A DNA stretch of 64,000 nucleotides, taken from NCBI RefSeq assembly GCF_001544975.2, contig NZ_FCOG02000024.1:47197-111196 (forward strand), written 5' to 3'. A program made the position numbers and the translations under genes. Shown one piece after another: positions 45,940-55,476 of this stretch (position 1 is its first letter; each line of letters opens with the position of its first letter). Source of the DNA: Caballeronia arationis. GTDB taxonomy: Bacteria; Pseudomonadota; Gammaproteobacteria; Burkholderiales; Burkholderiaceae. The notes beneath the pieces are model-generated. The model did no database searches and was not told the DNA's origin. It saw only the letters and a program-made list of their open reading frames with translations.

Positions 45940-46989
45940 ATGAAACTACGTAAAGGCCGGACCGCGCTTACGGCGCTGGCGGCTGCGGTCGCCTTGTGCG
46001 GCGCAGCAGCGATGACCTCGACGGCAGCGATCGCCGCCGATGCCAAATTCGTCCTGATCAGCCACGCGCCGGATTCGGACTCATGGTGGAACACGATCAA
46101 GAACGCGATCAAGCAGGCGGACGAGGATTTCAACGTCGAAACGGACTACCGCAATCCGCCCAACGGCGACATCGCGGACATGTCGCGGCTGATCGAACAG
46201 GCGGCCGCGCGCAATTACGACGGCGTCATCACCACCATCGCGGACTTCGACGTGTTGAAGAGTTCGCTGAACAAGGTGACGGCGAAGAAGATTCCGCTCG
46301 TCACGATCAACTCGGGCACCGAGGAACAGAGCGCGCAGCTCGGCGCGATCATGCACATCGGCCAGCCGGAATACGTGGCGGGCAAGGCGGCCGGCGAAAA
46401 GGCGAAGGCTGCGGGCGTGAAGTCGTTCCTGTGCGTGAACCATATCGCGACCAACACGGTTTCGTTCGACCGCTGCCGCGGCTTCGCGGACGCGCTCGGC
46501 GTCGACTACAAGGCCGCGACGCTCGACTCCGGACAGGACCCGACCGAGATTCAATCGAAGGTCGGCGCGTATCTGCGCAACCATCCGAAGACCGATGCGA
46601 TCCTGACGCTCGGGCCGACGCCCGCTTCCGCGACGCTCAAGACCGTCACGCAGATGGGCCTGCAAAACAAGATCTACTTCGTGACGTTCGACTTCTCCGA
46701 CGACATCGCGAAGGCAATCAAGGACGGCACCATCAAGTTCGCGATCGATCAGCAGCCGTACCTGCAAGGCTATATCCCGGTTGCGGTGCTCGCGATCGTG
46801 AAGAAGGAGCACACCACCGATCCGGCGAAGATCCGGCAGATCCTGGAAGCGAATCCGAAGTTCAAGGCACGCCTTGAAACTTACGGGCTGCAGCCGTCGT
46901 ACGGTCCGAAGAACATCCGCTCGGGCCCGGGATTCATCACCAAGGAAAATCTCGACAAGGTCATGAAGTACGCGGGGCAGTATCGCTAA
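45940..46989 (+). CDS. inositol ABC transporter substrate-binding protein
   Basis: Periplasmic binding protein of the ribose/galactose class (Peripla_BP_4 type), 349 residues. A Sec signal peptide (about residues 1-32) ends in AAIAADAKF, giving signal peptidase I cleavage after an Ala-x-Ala-type site. The mature part has FVLISHAPDSDSWWNTIKN, a typical N-lobe start. GGAG lies six bases before the ATG at 45940. It heads the operon SBP-permease-ATPase-iolC-iolD-iolE-iolB; context makes myo-inositol the likely ligand, but the pocket was not modelled. Confidence 0.9.
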   Translation: MKLRKGRTALTALAAAVALCGAAAMTSTAAIAADAKFVLISHAPDSDSWWNTIKNAIKQADEDFNVETDYRNPPNGDIADMSRLIEQAAARNYDGVITTIADFDVLKSSLNKVTAKKIPLVTINSGTEEQSAQLGAIMHIGQPEYVAGKAAGEKAKAAGVKSFLCVNHIATNTVSFDRCRGFADALGVDYKAATLDSGQDPTEIQSKVGAYLRNHPKTDAILTLGPTPASATLKTVTQMGLQNKIYFVTFDFSDDIAKAIKDGTIKFAIDQQPYLQGYIPVAVLAIVKKEHTTDPAKIRQILEANPKFKARLETYGLQPSYGPKNIRSGPGFITKENLDKVMKYAGQYR

Positions 46990-47010
46990 GCCCCTGCGCT
47001 GACCCTCTTC

Positions 47011-47040
47011 GCGCGGCGGCGTTGCATTTCGCCGCCCGCG
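47011..47040 (+). other. intercistronic stem-loop after the binding-protein gene
   Basis: A GC-rich hairpin with a 7-bp stem (47015-47021 with 47030-47036, 8-nt loop TTGCATTT), extendable past one bulge, lies 22 bases after the stop codon and is not followed by a T-tract. Such structures commonly protect the binding-protein message and lower permease expression. Confidence 0.6.
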
Positions 47041-47148
47041 TTCATCTCTCGGTTCACTACTGCGCTGTTGCGTTGTCCATCGACGCGGCACGCGCTCGCG
47101 CATTCGAAGTGCGTCAATTCATGCCTTAAATCGCATCAAGGAGCAATC

Positions 47149-48312
47149 ATGGGCGTAGCCGGCAAGCACTATCCGCAACATGCAGATCCACAGGAAGCCG
47201 CCGACGCGGCAGACAAGGCCCGGCCCTCCGACGAACGCGTGAGGCGCGAATCGTGGTTCGGTCATCTGCTGAACCGCCCCGAGTTCGCGGCGATCTCGGG
47301 CACTGTGCTCGTCTTTGCCGTGTTCGGCTTCAGTGCCGGCTCGTCGGGCATGTTCAACCTCGATGGCGTGATGAACTGGTCGCAGGTCGCGGCCTACCTC
47401 GGACTGCTTGCGGTGGGCGCGTGCCTCCTGATGATCGCCGGCGAGTTCGACCTCTCGATCGGTTCGATGATCGGCTTCGCGGGCATGATGGTCGCGCTGC
47501 CTTCCGTGTATTTTCACTGGCCGATCTGGCTCGCGATTCTCTTCGCATTCGCAACCTCGATGCTGCTCGGCGCGCTGAACGGTTATCTCGTGATGAAAAC
47601 GCGGCTGCCGTCGTTCATCGTGACGCTCGCGTTCCTCTTTATCCTGCGCGGCCTCACGCTCGCACTCTCGATCATGTTCGCGGACCGCACGATCATCTCC
47701 GGTGTCGGCGATATCGCGCAAAACGACTGGATCACGAACACGCTCTTTCATGGCGTCGCGTTTCACGGCTTCTTCACCTGGCTCGGACACATGGGTATCG
47801 GCAAGCTGCTCGACAGCGGCGAACCGCTCGTGCCGGGCATTCCGAAAGTCATCCTCTGGTGGTTCGCGCTTGCGGCGGTCAGCGCATTCGTTCTTGCCAA
47901 GACGCGCTACGGCAACTGGATTCTCGCGGTCGGCGGCGATGCGAATGCCGCGAAGAACGTCGGCGTGCCCGTCAAGCGTGTGAAGATTTCCCTCTTTGTT
48001 CTTACCGCCTTCTGCTCGTGCCTCTTCGCCGTGCTGCAGGTTTGCGACATCGGCTCGGCAGCAGCGGATCGCGGCTTGCAGAAGGAATTCGAAGCGATCA
48101 TCGCGGCGGTCATCGGCGGGACGTTGCTGACGGGTGGTTATGGCTCGGTGATCGGCGCATGCTTCGGCGCCTTGATCTTCGGCGTCGTGCAGATCGGCAT
48201 CACCTATACCAATGTCAGTTCCGACTGGTTCCGAGTGTTCCTCGGCGTGATGCTCCTGCTCGCCGTACTTTTCAATCACTACGTGCGTCGTCGCGTGTCA
48301 CAGGCTCAATGA
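47149..48312 (+). CDS. inositol ABC transporter permease
   Basis: Membrane component of the ribose/xylose-type (CUT2) ABC importer, 387 residues. After a hydrophilic N-tail of about 45 residues come about ten hydrophobic helices. Recognisable segments are [42 protein letters not shown] and [18 protein letters not shown], the last being the coupling-helix region that meets the ATPase. The ATG at 47149 follows AGGAG at eight bases. It is separated by 159 bp from the binding-protein gene and by 16 bp from the ATPase gene. Confidence 0.92.
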   Translation: MGVAGKHYPQHADPQEAADAADKARPSDERVRRESWFGHLLNRPEFAAISGTVLVFAVFGFSAGSSGMFNLDGVMNWSQVAAYLGLLAVGACLLMIAGEFDLSIGSMIGFAGMMVALPSVYFHWPIWLAILFAFATSMLLGALNGYLVMKTRLPSFIVTLAFLFILRGLTLALSIMFADRTIISGVGDIAQNDWITNTLFHGVAFHGFFTWLGHMGIGKLLDSGEPLVPGIPKVILWWFALAAVSAFVLAKTRYGNWILAVGGDANAAKNVGVPVKRVKISLFVLTAFCSCLFAVLQVCDIGSAAADRGLQKEFEAIIAAVIGGTLLTGGYGSVIGACFGALIFGVVQIGITYTNVSSDWFRVFLGVMLLLAVLFNHYVRRRVSQAQ

Positions 48313-48328
48313 GCAGAGGACGAACATC

Positions 48329-49117
48329 ATGAACGAAGACATCATCCTCGCGCTCGAAAACGTCAGCAAGTTTTTCGGCAAGGTCATCGCACTGAACGGC
48401 GTCACACTGCACCTGAAGCGCGGCGAAGTGCACTGTCTGCTGGGCGACAACGGCGCAGGCAAATCCACGCTCATCAAGACGCTGGCGGGCGTGCACACGC
48501 CCTCCTCCGGCGAATATCTCGTCGACGGCAAACCGGTCCATTTCGAGTCGCCGAAGGACGCGCTCGATCTTGGCATCGCGACCGTCTACCAGGATCTCGC
48601 GCTCGTGCCGCTCTTGTCCGTCGCGCGCAATTTCTTCATGGGGCGCGAGCCGCAAAAGAAGCGCTTCGGCCTCTTCAACACGATGGATCTCGACCTTGCC
48701 GCCGAAACCTCGCGGGCCAAACTCGCGGAGATGGGCATCAACGTACGCGATCCGCATCAGCCGATCGGCACGATGTCCGGCGGCGAGAAGCAATGCCTCG
48801 CGATTGCGCGGGCGATCCACTTCGGCGCGCGCGTGCTGATTCTCGACGAACCGACCGCCGCGCTCGGCGTGAAGCAGAGCTTCAACGTTCTGCGGCTCAT
48901 TCACACGGCGCGCGCCAAGGGCATCTCGGTGATCTTCATCACGCACAACGTGCACCACGCGTACCCGATCGGTGATTCGTTCACGCTGCTCAATCGCGGC
49001 AAGTCGATGGGCACGTACACGAAGGACACGATCAGCAAGAACGAAGTGCTCGACATGATGGCGGGGGGTGCCGAAATGCAGAAGATGATCGGCGAACTCG
49101 AAGGCGCGACGATCTAA
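48329..49117 (+). CDS. inositol ABC transporter ATP-binding protein (single domain)
   Basis: ATPase driving the inositol importer, 262 residues. Walker A is GDNGAGKST, the signature is MSGGEKQ, Walker B is [10 protein letters not shown], and the switch histidine is in FITHNVHHA. Most ribose-type transporters use a fused double-domain ATPase of about 500 residues; this one is a single domain and must act as a homodimer, as in the fructose transporter FrcA. Gaps of 16 bp to the permease gene and 10 bp to iolC show one operon. Confidence 0.92.
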   Translation: MNEDIILALENVSKFFGKVIALNGVTLHLKRGEVHCLLGDNGAGKSTLIKTLAGVHTPSSGEYLVDGKPVHFESPKDALDLGIATVYQDLALVPLLSVARNFFMGREPQKKRFGLFNTMDLDLAAETSRAKLAEMGINVRDPHQPIGTMSGGEKQCLAIARAIHFGARVLILDEPTAALGVKQSFNVLRLIHTARAKGISVIFITHNVHHAYPIGDSFTLLNRGKSMGTYTKDTISKNEVLDMMAGGAEMQKMIGELEGATI

Positions 49118-49127
49118 GGAAGAGACC

Positions 49128-51107
49128 ATGCCAGTCAAAACTCGTTTTGCTCCCGGCCGCGCGCGCGACATCGTGTGCCTTGGCCGACTTGCGGTCGATC
49201 TCTACGCGCAGCAGGTCGGCGCGCGGCTCGAAGACGTATCGAGCTTCGCGAAGTATCTCGGCGGATCGTCGGCGAACATCGCGTTCGGAAGCGCGCGGCT
49301 CGGCCTCAGGTCGTCGATGCTCTCACGCGTCGGCAACGATCACATGGGCCGCTTTCTCACCGAGACGCTCGAACGCGAAGGCTGCGACGTGAGCCATGTA
49401 CGAATCGACCCCGACCGGCTGACCGCACTCGTGCTGCTCGGCATCGAAGACCGCGATACGTTCCCGCTCGTCTTTTACCGGGACGATTGCGCGGATATGG
49501 CCGTTGACGAAAGCGATTTCGACGAGGCGTATATCGCTTCATCGAAGGCGCTGCTCATCACCGGCACGCACTTCTCGACCGAGCAGGTCAACCGCACGAG
49601 CCGCCGCGCGCTCGAATACGCGCGGCGCAACCAGGTCCTCACGGTGCTCGACATCGACTATCGTCCCGTGCTCTGGGGCCTCACCGGTAAGGCCGACGGC
49701 GAAACGCGCTTCATCGCGAATGAAAGCGTGACCGCTCACCTCCAGCGCATCCTGCCCCTGATCGACCTCGTGATCGGCACGGAGGAAGAGTTCCGTATCG
49801 CGGGCGGCAAGGACCAGTTGATCGATGCGCTAACGATGGTGCGCGCGGTGACGAGCGCGACGCTCGTCGTGAAGCGCGGGCCGCTCGGCTGCTCGATCAT
49901 CGAAGGCGCGGTGCCCGCTTCGATCGACGATGCGCCGATCCATGGCGGCGTCGAAGTGGAAGTGCTGAACGTGCTCGGCGCGGGCGATGCGTTCGCCTCC
50001 GGCTTTCTTTCCGGCTGGCTGCGCGACGAACCGCTCGAAGCCTGCGCGCGCACGGCGAACGCGAGCGGCGCGCTCGTCGTATCACGGCACGGCTGCGCTC
50101 CGGCGATGCCGACACCCGCCGAACTCGACTACTTCCTCGATGCCGCGAAGAAAGGCCCCGCGCGCATGCGTCGCCCGGACCGCGACGCGACGCTCGCGCG
50201 CCTGCATCGCGTGACGCCCAATCGCAAGCAATGGGATGAGGTGCTCGGTTTCGCATTCGATCATCGCAACCAGTTCTTCGATCTCGCGCAGCAGACCGGC
50301 GCCGATGAAGCGCGCATTGCGAAGCTGAAGGGCCTTTTCGTCGAAGCGGTCGCGCAGACGGAGCAGCAACTCGGTCTCGAAGGCCGCATCGGCGTGCTGA
50401 TCGACGACCGCTATGGCCAGGACGCGCTCAATGCAGCAACCGGGCGCGGCTGGTGGATCGGCCGGCCGGTCGAGTTGCCCGGCTCGCTGCCGCTCGTCTT
50501 CGATCACGGGCGCTCGATCGGAACGACGCTGATCGAATGGCCACGCGAACACGTGGCGAAGTGCCTCGTGCAATATCACCCTGATCATCCGCATGAACTG
50601 CGTCTCGAACAGGAGGCGCAGATTCGCGCGCTCTATGACGCGACGCAGGCAAGCGGACACGAGCTGCTGCTCGAAGTGATCGTGCCGAAGAACGGCCCGG
50701 CAGTCGCCGACGACACGGTGTATCGTGCTCTCAAGCGCCTCTATAACCTCGGCATCTACCCGGAATGGTGGAAGCTCGAACCGATGTCAGCGAAGCAATG
50801 GCACGCCGTCGATGCGCTGATCGCCGAACGCGATCCGGCATGTCGGGGGGTCGTGCTGCTGGGGTTGTCGGCGGCGGTCGATCAGCTGTGCGACGGCTTC
50901 AAGGCGGCAGCGGAATCGGCGACCTGCCGTGGCTTCACGGTCGGCCGCACGATCTTCCACGAGCCGAGCCATGCATGGCTCGCGGGCCAGATCGACGACG
51001 CCGAACTGATCGCGCGCGTGCGCCGCACGTTCGAAACGCTGATCGACGCGTGGCGCAAGGCGCGCACCGAGACCGCCGGTCACGCGAGACAGGAGCAGGC
51101 AGCATGA
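49128..51107 (+). CDS. iolC: bifunctional 5-dehydro-2-deoxygluconokinase / 5-dehydro-2-deoxyphosphogluconate aldolase
   Basis: A 659-residue fusion of two catabolic steps. Residues about 15-335 form a PfkB-type sugar kinase with GRLAVDLYAQQVG at the start, LGGSSANIAFG (substrate loop) and GAGDAFASGF (anion hole and catalytic Asp). Residues about 345-650 form a DUF2090 domain, the aldolase-like part that splits the phosphorylated product to dihydroxyacetone phosphate and malonate semialdehyde. In Bacillus the two activities are separate (IolC and IolJ). Its stop overlaps the iolD start by ATGA. Confidence 0.92.
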   Translation: MPVKTRFAPGRARDIVCLGRLAVDLYAQQVGARLEDVSSFAKYLGGSSANIAFGSARLGLRSSMLSRVGNDHMGRFLTETLEREGCDVSHVRIDPDRLTALVLLGIEDRDTFPLVFYRDDCADMAVDESDFDEAYIASSKALLITGTHFSTEQVNRTSRRALEYARRNQVLTVLDIDYRPVLWGLTGKADGETRFIANESVTAHLQRILPLIDLVIGTEEEFRIAGGKDQLIDALTMVRAVTSATLVVKRGPLGCSIIEGAVPASIDDAPIHGGVEVEVLNVLGAGDAFASGFLSGWLRDEPLEACARTANASGALVVSRHGCAPAMPTPAELDYFLDAAKKGPARMRRPDRDATLARLHRVTPNRKQWDEVLGFAFDHRNQFFDLAQQTGADEARIAKLKGLFVEAVAQTEQQLGLEGRIGVLIDDRYGQDALNAATGRGWWIGRPVELPGSLPLVFDHGRSIGTTLIEWPREHVAKCLVQYHPDHPHELRLEQEAQIRALYDATQASGHELLLEVIVPKNGPAVADDTVYRALKRLYNLGIYPEWWKLEPMSAKQWHAVDALIAERDPACRGVVLLGLSAAVDQLCDGFKAAAESATCRGFTVGRTIFHEPSHAWLAGQIDDAELIARVRRTFETLIDAWRKARTETAGHARQEQAA

Positions 51108-53008
51108 ACCAGCGTGATATGACTACCAGTACGCAGTCGCAAGCCTCGTCGACAACGGTGCGTCTCACCACCGCGCAAGCGCTCGTCCGATATCTCGCCG
51201 CCCAGCGCACACCGTCGGGCGAGCCGCTCTTCGGCGGCGTGTTCGCGATCTTCGGCCACGGCAACGTGGCTGGGATCGGCGAGGCGCTCTATCAGCATCG
51301 CGAGGAACTGCCGACGTTTCGCGCCCACAACGAGCAGGCGATGGCGCACAGCGCGATCGCGTATGCGAAGGCGAACTTCAGGCGGCGCATGATGGCGGTC
51401 ACGACATCGATCGGCCCGGGTGCGACAAATCTCGTGACGGCCGCGGCGCTCGCGCACGTCAACCGGTTGCCGGTGCTGCTTTTGCCCGGCGACATCTTCG
51501 TCTCGCGCGCGCCCGATCCGGTCTTGCAGCAAGTCGAAGACCTGCACGATGGCGGGCTTTCCGCCAACGACGCGCTCAAGCCCGTCTCGCGCTACTTCGA
51601 TCGCATCGTGCATCCCGCGCAATTGCTAAGCGCGTTGCCGCGCGCGATCCGCGTGCTGACCGATGCGGCGCTGTGCGGCCCGGTCACGCTCGCGCTGCCG
51701 CAGGACGTGCAGGCAATGGCCTACGACTACCCCGCTTCGTTCTTCGAGCCGCGCGTCGTCTCGTTCCATGCGCCTGCGCCCGTCGCGCATGAAATCGAAC
51801 AGGCGGCCGCTGCGCTACGCGAGGCGCGCGAACCGCTGATCGTCTCGGGCGGCGGCGTGCTCTACGGCGAAGCGAGCGATGCGCTGCGAACCTTCGCCGA
51901 GCGGCACGGTATCCCGGTTGCGGAGACGCAGGCCGGCAAGAGCGCGCTGCCGTGGGATCATCCGCTGAACGTCGGCGGCATCGGCGTGACCGGTTCGTCG
52001 TCGGCGAACGAGCTCGCGAACGCAGCCGATTGCGTGCTTGCCGTCGGCACGCGGCTGCAGGACTTCACCACGGGCTCGAATACGCTCTTCACGCAGGCGC
52101 GGCTCATCTGCGTCAATGCAAACGCGTTCGATGCGCTGAAGCAGAACAGCATCGCAGTCGAATCGGATTCGCGGCTTGCGCTCGAAGCGCTGAGCGACGC
52201 GCTCGGTGACTGGCGCGCAGCCCCGCAATGGACGACGCGCGCACATCATCTCGCCGACGACTGGCGCACCGCCGTTGCAGACGTGACGAACACGCCACCG
52301 CATGACGGGCTGCTGCCGCGAGAAGCCGACGTGATCGGCGCGGTGCAGCGCTCGGATCCGCAGTCGGCTGCGAACGACATCGTCGTGTGCGCGGCCGGCA
52401 CGCTGCCCGCCGACTTGCAGAAGCTCTGGAAGAGCGGCACACCGGGCGGCTATCACGTCGAATATGGCTATTCGTGCATGGGCTACGAGATCGCGGGCGG
52501 CCTCGGCGCAAAGCTCGCGAAGCCGGAACGCGAAGTGATCGTGATCGTCGGCGATGGCAGCTATCTGATGATGAACAGCGAGCTCGCCACTTCGGTGATG
52601 CTCGGTGCGAAGCTGATCGTCGTGCTGCTAGACAATCGCGGCTACGGCTGCATCAACCGCTTGCAGCAATCGTGTGGCGGTGCGCCGTTCAACAACCTCA
52701 TCGACGATTGCAGGCAAGGTCCGCAAGGCGCACCCGCGATCGACTTCGCGATGCATGCGCGCTCGCTCGGCGCCACGGCCGAGCATGTCGCGAACATCGT
52801 CGAACTCGAAGCCGCGATGCAGCGCGCCCGCGCCTCGGACCGCAGCTATCTCATCAGCATCGACACCGACCCGGCGCGACCGACCGAGGAAGGCGGATGG
52901 TGGTGGGAAGTCGCGGTGCCCGAAGTATCGGAACGCGCAGCGGTGCAGCGCGCACACGCGGGTTATGAACGCGCGCTCGCCGCACGCTCGAAGAGCACCA
53001 GCCAATAA
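51104..53008 (+). CDS. iolD: 3D-(3,5/4)-trihydroxycyclohexane-1,2-dione acylhydrolase
   Basis: TPP-dependent hydrolase that opens the inositol-derived ring, giving 5-deoxy-glucuronate. The 634-residue protein has three domains: an N-terminal pyrimidine-binding domain with the catalytic glutamate in FRAHNEQAMAHSAIAYAK, a central domain, and a C-terminal domain with the Mg/TPP motif GDGSYLMMNSEL...DNRG. The first about 20 residues are a Ser/Thr-rich tail. ATG at 51104 overlaps the iolC stop; a second ATG six codons later (51119) is also possible. It is followed by iolE after 10 bp. Confidence 0.94.
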   Translation: MNQRDMTTSTQSQASSTTVRLTTAQALVRYLAAQRTPSGEPLFGGVFAIFGHGNVAGIGEALYQHREELPTFRAHNEQAMAHSAIAYAKANFRRRMMAVTTSIGPGATNLVTAAALAHVNRLPVLLLPGDIFVSRAPDPVLQQVEDLHDGGLSANDALKPVSRYFDRIVHPAQLLSALPRAIRVLTDAALCGPVTLALPQDVQAMAYDYPASFFEPRVVSFHAPAPVAHEIEQAAAALREAREPLIVSGGGVLYGEASDALRTFAERHGIPVAETQAGKSALPWDHPLNVGGIGVTGSSSANELANAADCVLAVGTRLQDFTTGSNTLFTQARLICVNANAFDALKQNSIAVESDSRLALEALSDALGDWRAAPQWTTRAHHLADDWRTAVADVTNTPPHDGLLPREADVIGAVQRSDPQSAANDIVVCAAGTLPADLQKLWKSGTPGGYHVEYGYSCMGYEIAGGLGAKLAKPEREVIVIVGDGSYLMMNSELATSVMLGAKLIVVLLDNRGYGCINRLQQSCGGAPFNNLIDDCRQGPQGAPAIDFAMHARSLGATAEHVANIVELEAAMQRARASDRSYLISIDTDPARPTEEGGWWWEVAVPEVSERAAVQRAHAGYERALAARSKSTSQ

Positions 53009-53018
53009 GGAATCTTCC

Positions 53019-53924
53019 ATGACGACTTTCGATGTACGCATCGGCATCAACCCGCTTTCGTGGATGAACGACGACCTGCCCTCGCTCGGCGGCGAAACGC
53101 CGCTCGAACTCGCACTGACCGAAGGACGCCGCATCGGGTATGAAGGCTTCGAGCTCGGCAACAAGTTTCCGCGCGAGCCGCAGGCGTTGAAGACGCTGCT
53201 CGCGCAATACGATCTCGCGCTGGTTTCGGGCTGGTACTCGGGACGGCTCGCCACGCGCAGCGTCGAAGACGAGATCGCTGCCGTCGTGCCGCATCTCGAT
53301 CTGCTCGCGAAGAACGGCGCGACGGTCATGGTGTACGGCGAAGTGGCGGATTCGATCCAGGGTTCGCCGCAGCCGCTTTATCAGCGTCCGCGATTCTTTT
53401 CGGATGCGCGCTGGAACGAATACGCCGGGCGCCTGAACAAGTTTGCCGAGTACACGCGCTCGCGCGGCGTGCGCGTGGCGTACCATCATCACATGGGCGC
53501 TTATGTCGAGACGCAAGCCGATGTCGATCGCCTCATGAGCCTGACGAACGACGACGTGGGCCTGCTCTTCGATGCGGGCCATATCACCTTCGCGGGCGGC
53601 GATCCGCTCACTCTGCTCGACAAGCACATCGCCCGCGTATGTCACGTGCATTGCAAGGACGTGCGGCCGGAGATCATCCGCCTCGCACGCAATCGCAACT
53701 GGAGCTTCCTCGATGCGGTGATCAACGGTGCGTTCACCGTGCCCGGCGACGGCACGGTCGACTTCCCGTCAATCATCGCGCGCCTCAAGCGCCACGGCTA
53801 TCGTGGCTGGCTCGTCGTGGAAGCCGAACAGGACCCCGTCATCGCGCCGAGCTATGCATATGCCGACAAGGGCTATCGCACGCTGCGCTCGCTCGTTGAC
53901 GCACCATTGAAGGAGGCAGCATGA
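53019..53924 (+). CDS. iolE: inosose (2-keto-myo-inositol) dehydratase
   Basis: Removes water from 2-keto-myo-inositol to give the trihydroxycyclohexane-dione that IolD opens. The 301-residue TIM-barrel protein of the xylose-isomerase-like family starts with VRIGINPLSWMNDDLPSLGG, has VAYHHHMGAYVET, DAGHITFAGG and HCKDVRPE supplying metal-binding Glu, Asp and His residues, and ends with the typical SYAYADKGYRTLRSL. ATG at 53019 follows AAGGA. Its stop overlaps the start of iolB by four bases. Confidence 0.95.
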   Translation: MTTFDVRIGINPLSWMNDDLPSLGGETPLELALTEGRRIGYEGFELGNKFPREPQALKTLLAQYDLALVSGWYSGRLATRSVEDEIAAVVPHLDLLAKNGATVMVYGEVADSIQGSPQPLYQRPRFFSDARWNEYAGRLNKFAEYTRSRGVRVAYHHHMGAYVETQADVDRLMSLTNDDVGLLFDAGHITFAGGDPLTLLDKHIARVCHVHCKDVRPEIIRLARNRNWSFLDAVINGAFTVPGDGTVDFPSIIARLKRHGYRGWLVVEAEQDPVIAPSYAYADKGYRTLRSLVDAPLKEAA

Positions 53925-54727
53925 GTCTGCTAGTCAAGGCATCGCGCGAAGGCCAGACGATCGCGCGCGTCACGCCGGAATCGGCCGGCTGGAAGCATGT
54001 GGGATTTGCCGCCTATCGCATGGATGGCGGCGACGTCGTGCATGTCTACGAAGCCGAGCGCGAGGTGTGCATCGTCGTGCTCTCGGGCACGGTCACGATC
54101 GAAGCGGGCGATTTGCGCTATGAATCGATCGGCAAGCGCGACAGCGTCTTCGAGGACACGGCGCCGTATGCGGTCTATCTGCCGCCGAAGCTCGCGGCCA
54201 TCGTGCATGCGCAACGCGAGGCGGAGATCGGCGTGGCGAGCGCACCCGCGACAGGCAAATATCCGGCGCGTCTCATCGAGCCCTCGCAGATGGAACGCTC
54301 GACGCGCGGCAAGGGTGCGAATACACGCTACGTCTGCGATATTCTTCCGCAGACCGAGGCCGCCGAGGGACTGCTCGTGGTCGAGGTGAAGACGCCGGGC
54401 GGTCACGCGTCGAGCTATCCGCCGCACAAGCACGACAAGGACAACGTGCCCGTCGAGAGTTCGCTGGAAGAGACTTACTACCACCGGCTGAATCCACCGC
54501 AGGGCTTCGCGTTCCAGCGTGTCTATACGGACGAGCGCGATCTCGACGAGACGATGGCCGTGGAGGACCACGATGTCGTGATGGTGCCGCGCGGTTATCA
54601 TCCGGTGGTTGTGCCGTATGGCTACGACAACTACTACCTGAACGTGATGGCCGGTGACAAGCGGACCTGGCACTTCAAGAACGATCCGAAGCACGAATGG
54701 ATCGTCGAGCGAGACAGCAAGGTTTAG
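53921..54727 (+). CDS. iolB: 5-deoxy-glucuronate isomerase
   Basis: Isomerises 5-deoxy-glucuronate to 5-dehydro-2-deoxygluconate, the substrate of the IolC kinase. A 268-residue bicupin: the second cupin carries the metal-binding HASSYPPHKHDKDN with its histidines, LEETYYHRLNPPQGFAFQRVYT with the conserved Glu, and the PRGYHPVVVPYGYDNYYLNVMAG segment near the C-terminus with another histidine. It is the last gene of the operon; repeat copy 2 begins 41 bp after its stop codon. Confidence 0.95.
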   Translation: MSLLVKASREGQTIARVTPESAGWKHVGFAAYRMDGGDVVHVYEAEREVCIVVLSGTVTIEAGDLRYESIGKRDSVFEDTAPYAVYLPPKLAAIVHAQREAEIGVASAPATGKYPARLIEPSQMERSTRGKGANTRYVCDILPQTEAAEGLLVVEVKTPGGHASSYPPHKHDKDNVPVESSLEETYYHRLNPPQGFAFQRVYTDERDLDETMAVEDHDVVMVPRGYHPVVVPYGYDNYYLNVMAGDKRTWHFKNDPKHEWIVERDSKV

Positions 54728-54768
54728 GACGGGGGTTTCTGCTGGCGCTCGGGGGCGGTGGTTGTTCA

Positions 54769-55431
54769 ACACCGTTTGATGCTTCTGCGCTTCCGGGGAA
54801 CTTGCTTTCTTAGTGGTCTATTAGCTCTGCCCCGGTCCGGGGCGGGACTTACTTTCTTTGCTGCTGCAAAGAAAGTAAGCAAAGAAAGCAGCTAGGAGGC
54901 CAACGGTGTTAGGACGTGACCACACTTGCACTACTGAGTGGCCCAGCGCCTAAGTGTCGCCCTCGAAGGACCCGCCGGGCTTGGCGCGCGCACGCATTGA
55001 CAGCCCTGAAACTCCACCGGAGTGGTATGCGCTACGTTCCGGTCCGTCCGCGCTTCGCTCGGACGAAAGGCCCAACTGAACACCAGCGGATTGCAACCTC
55101 GACCGCGAACCTAAACCGCGAGACTAATGCACCTCTCGTCCAGCGAAGCGAAAACGGATGAATGACTGCTGTGCCAGTTCGTTCACTGTGCGATTTCACA
55201 GTGCGTGCCGCGCACCAAGTCCGGTAGGTCCTTTGAGGGCGACACTTAGGCGCTGCGCCACTCCGTAGTGCTAGTGCGTTGACGTGCTGCGACTGCTGCC
55301 TGAAAAAGCTGCTTTCTTTGGTTACTTTCTTTGCAGCAGCAAAGAAAGTAACTGCCGCCCCGCACAGGGGCAGAGCTAATAGACCACAAAGAAAGCAAGT
55401 TCCATAGAAGCGCAGAAGCATCAAACGGTGT
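54769..55431. repeat. nested-palindrome repeat element, copy 2
   Basis: 663 bp element. Outer inverted arms 54769-54893 and 55307-55431 (125 bp each) differ at about nine positions. Inner inverted arms near 54930-54970 and 55225-55265 carry GCGCCTAAGTGTCGCCCTC in opposite directions. The central hairpin CACTGTG-CGATTT-CACAGTG (55184-55203) matches that of copy 1 with the same stem and the same CGAT loop start. Copy 1 and copy 2 are clearly homologous over their arms and much of the centre, but differ by many substitutions. It fills the gap between convergent iolB and livF. No transposase is encoded. Confidence 0.88.
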
Positions 55432-55433
55432 GC

Positions 55434-55461
55434 AACACAACACCACACAACACAACACAAC
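55434..55461. repeat. low-complexity ACAAC tract
   Basis: A short run built of CA/ACAAC units at the outer edge of repeat copy 2, just downstream of the livF stop codon on the minus strand. Likely slippage-derived. Confidence 0.6.
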
Positions 55462-55476
55462 AGCCCAACCCCGACC

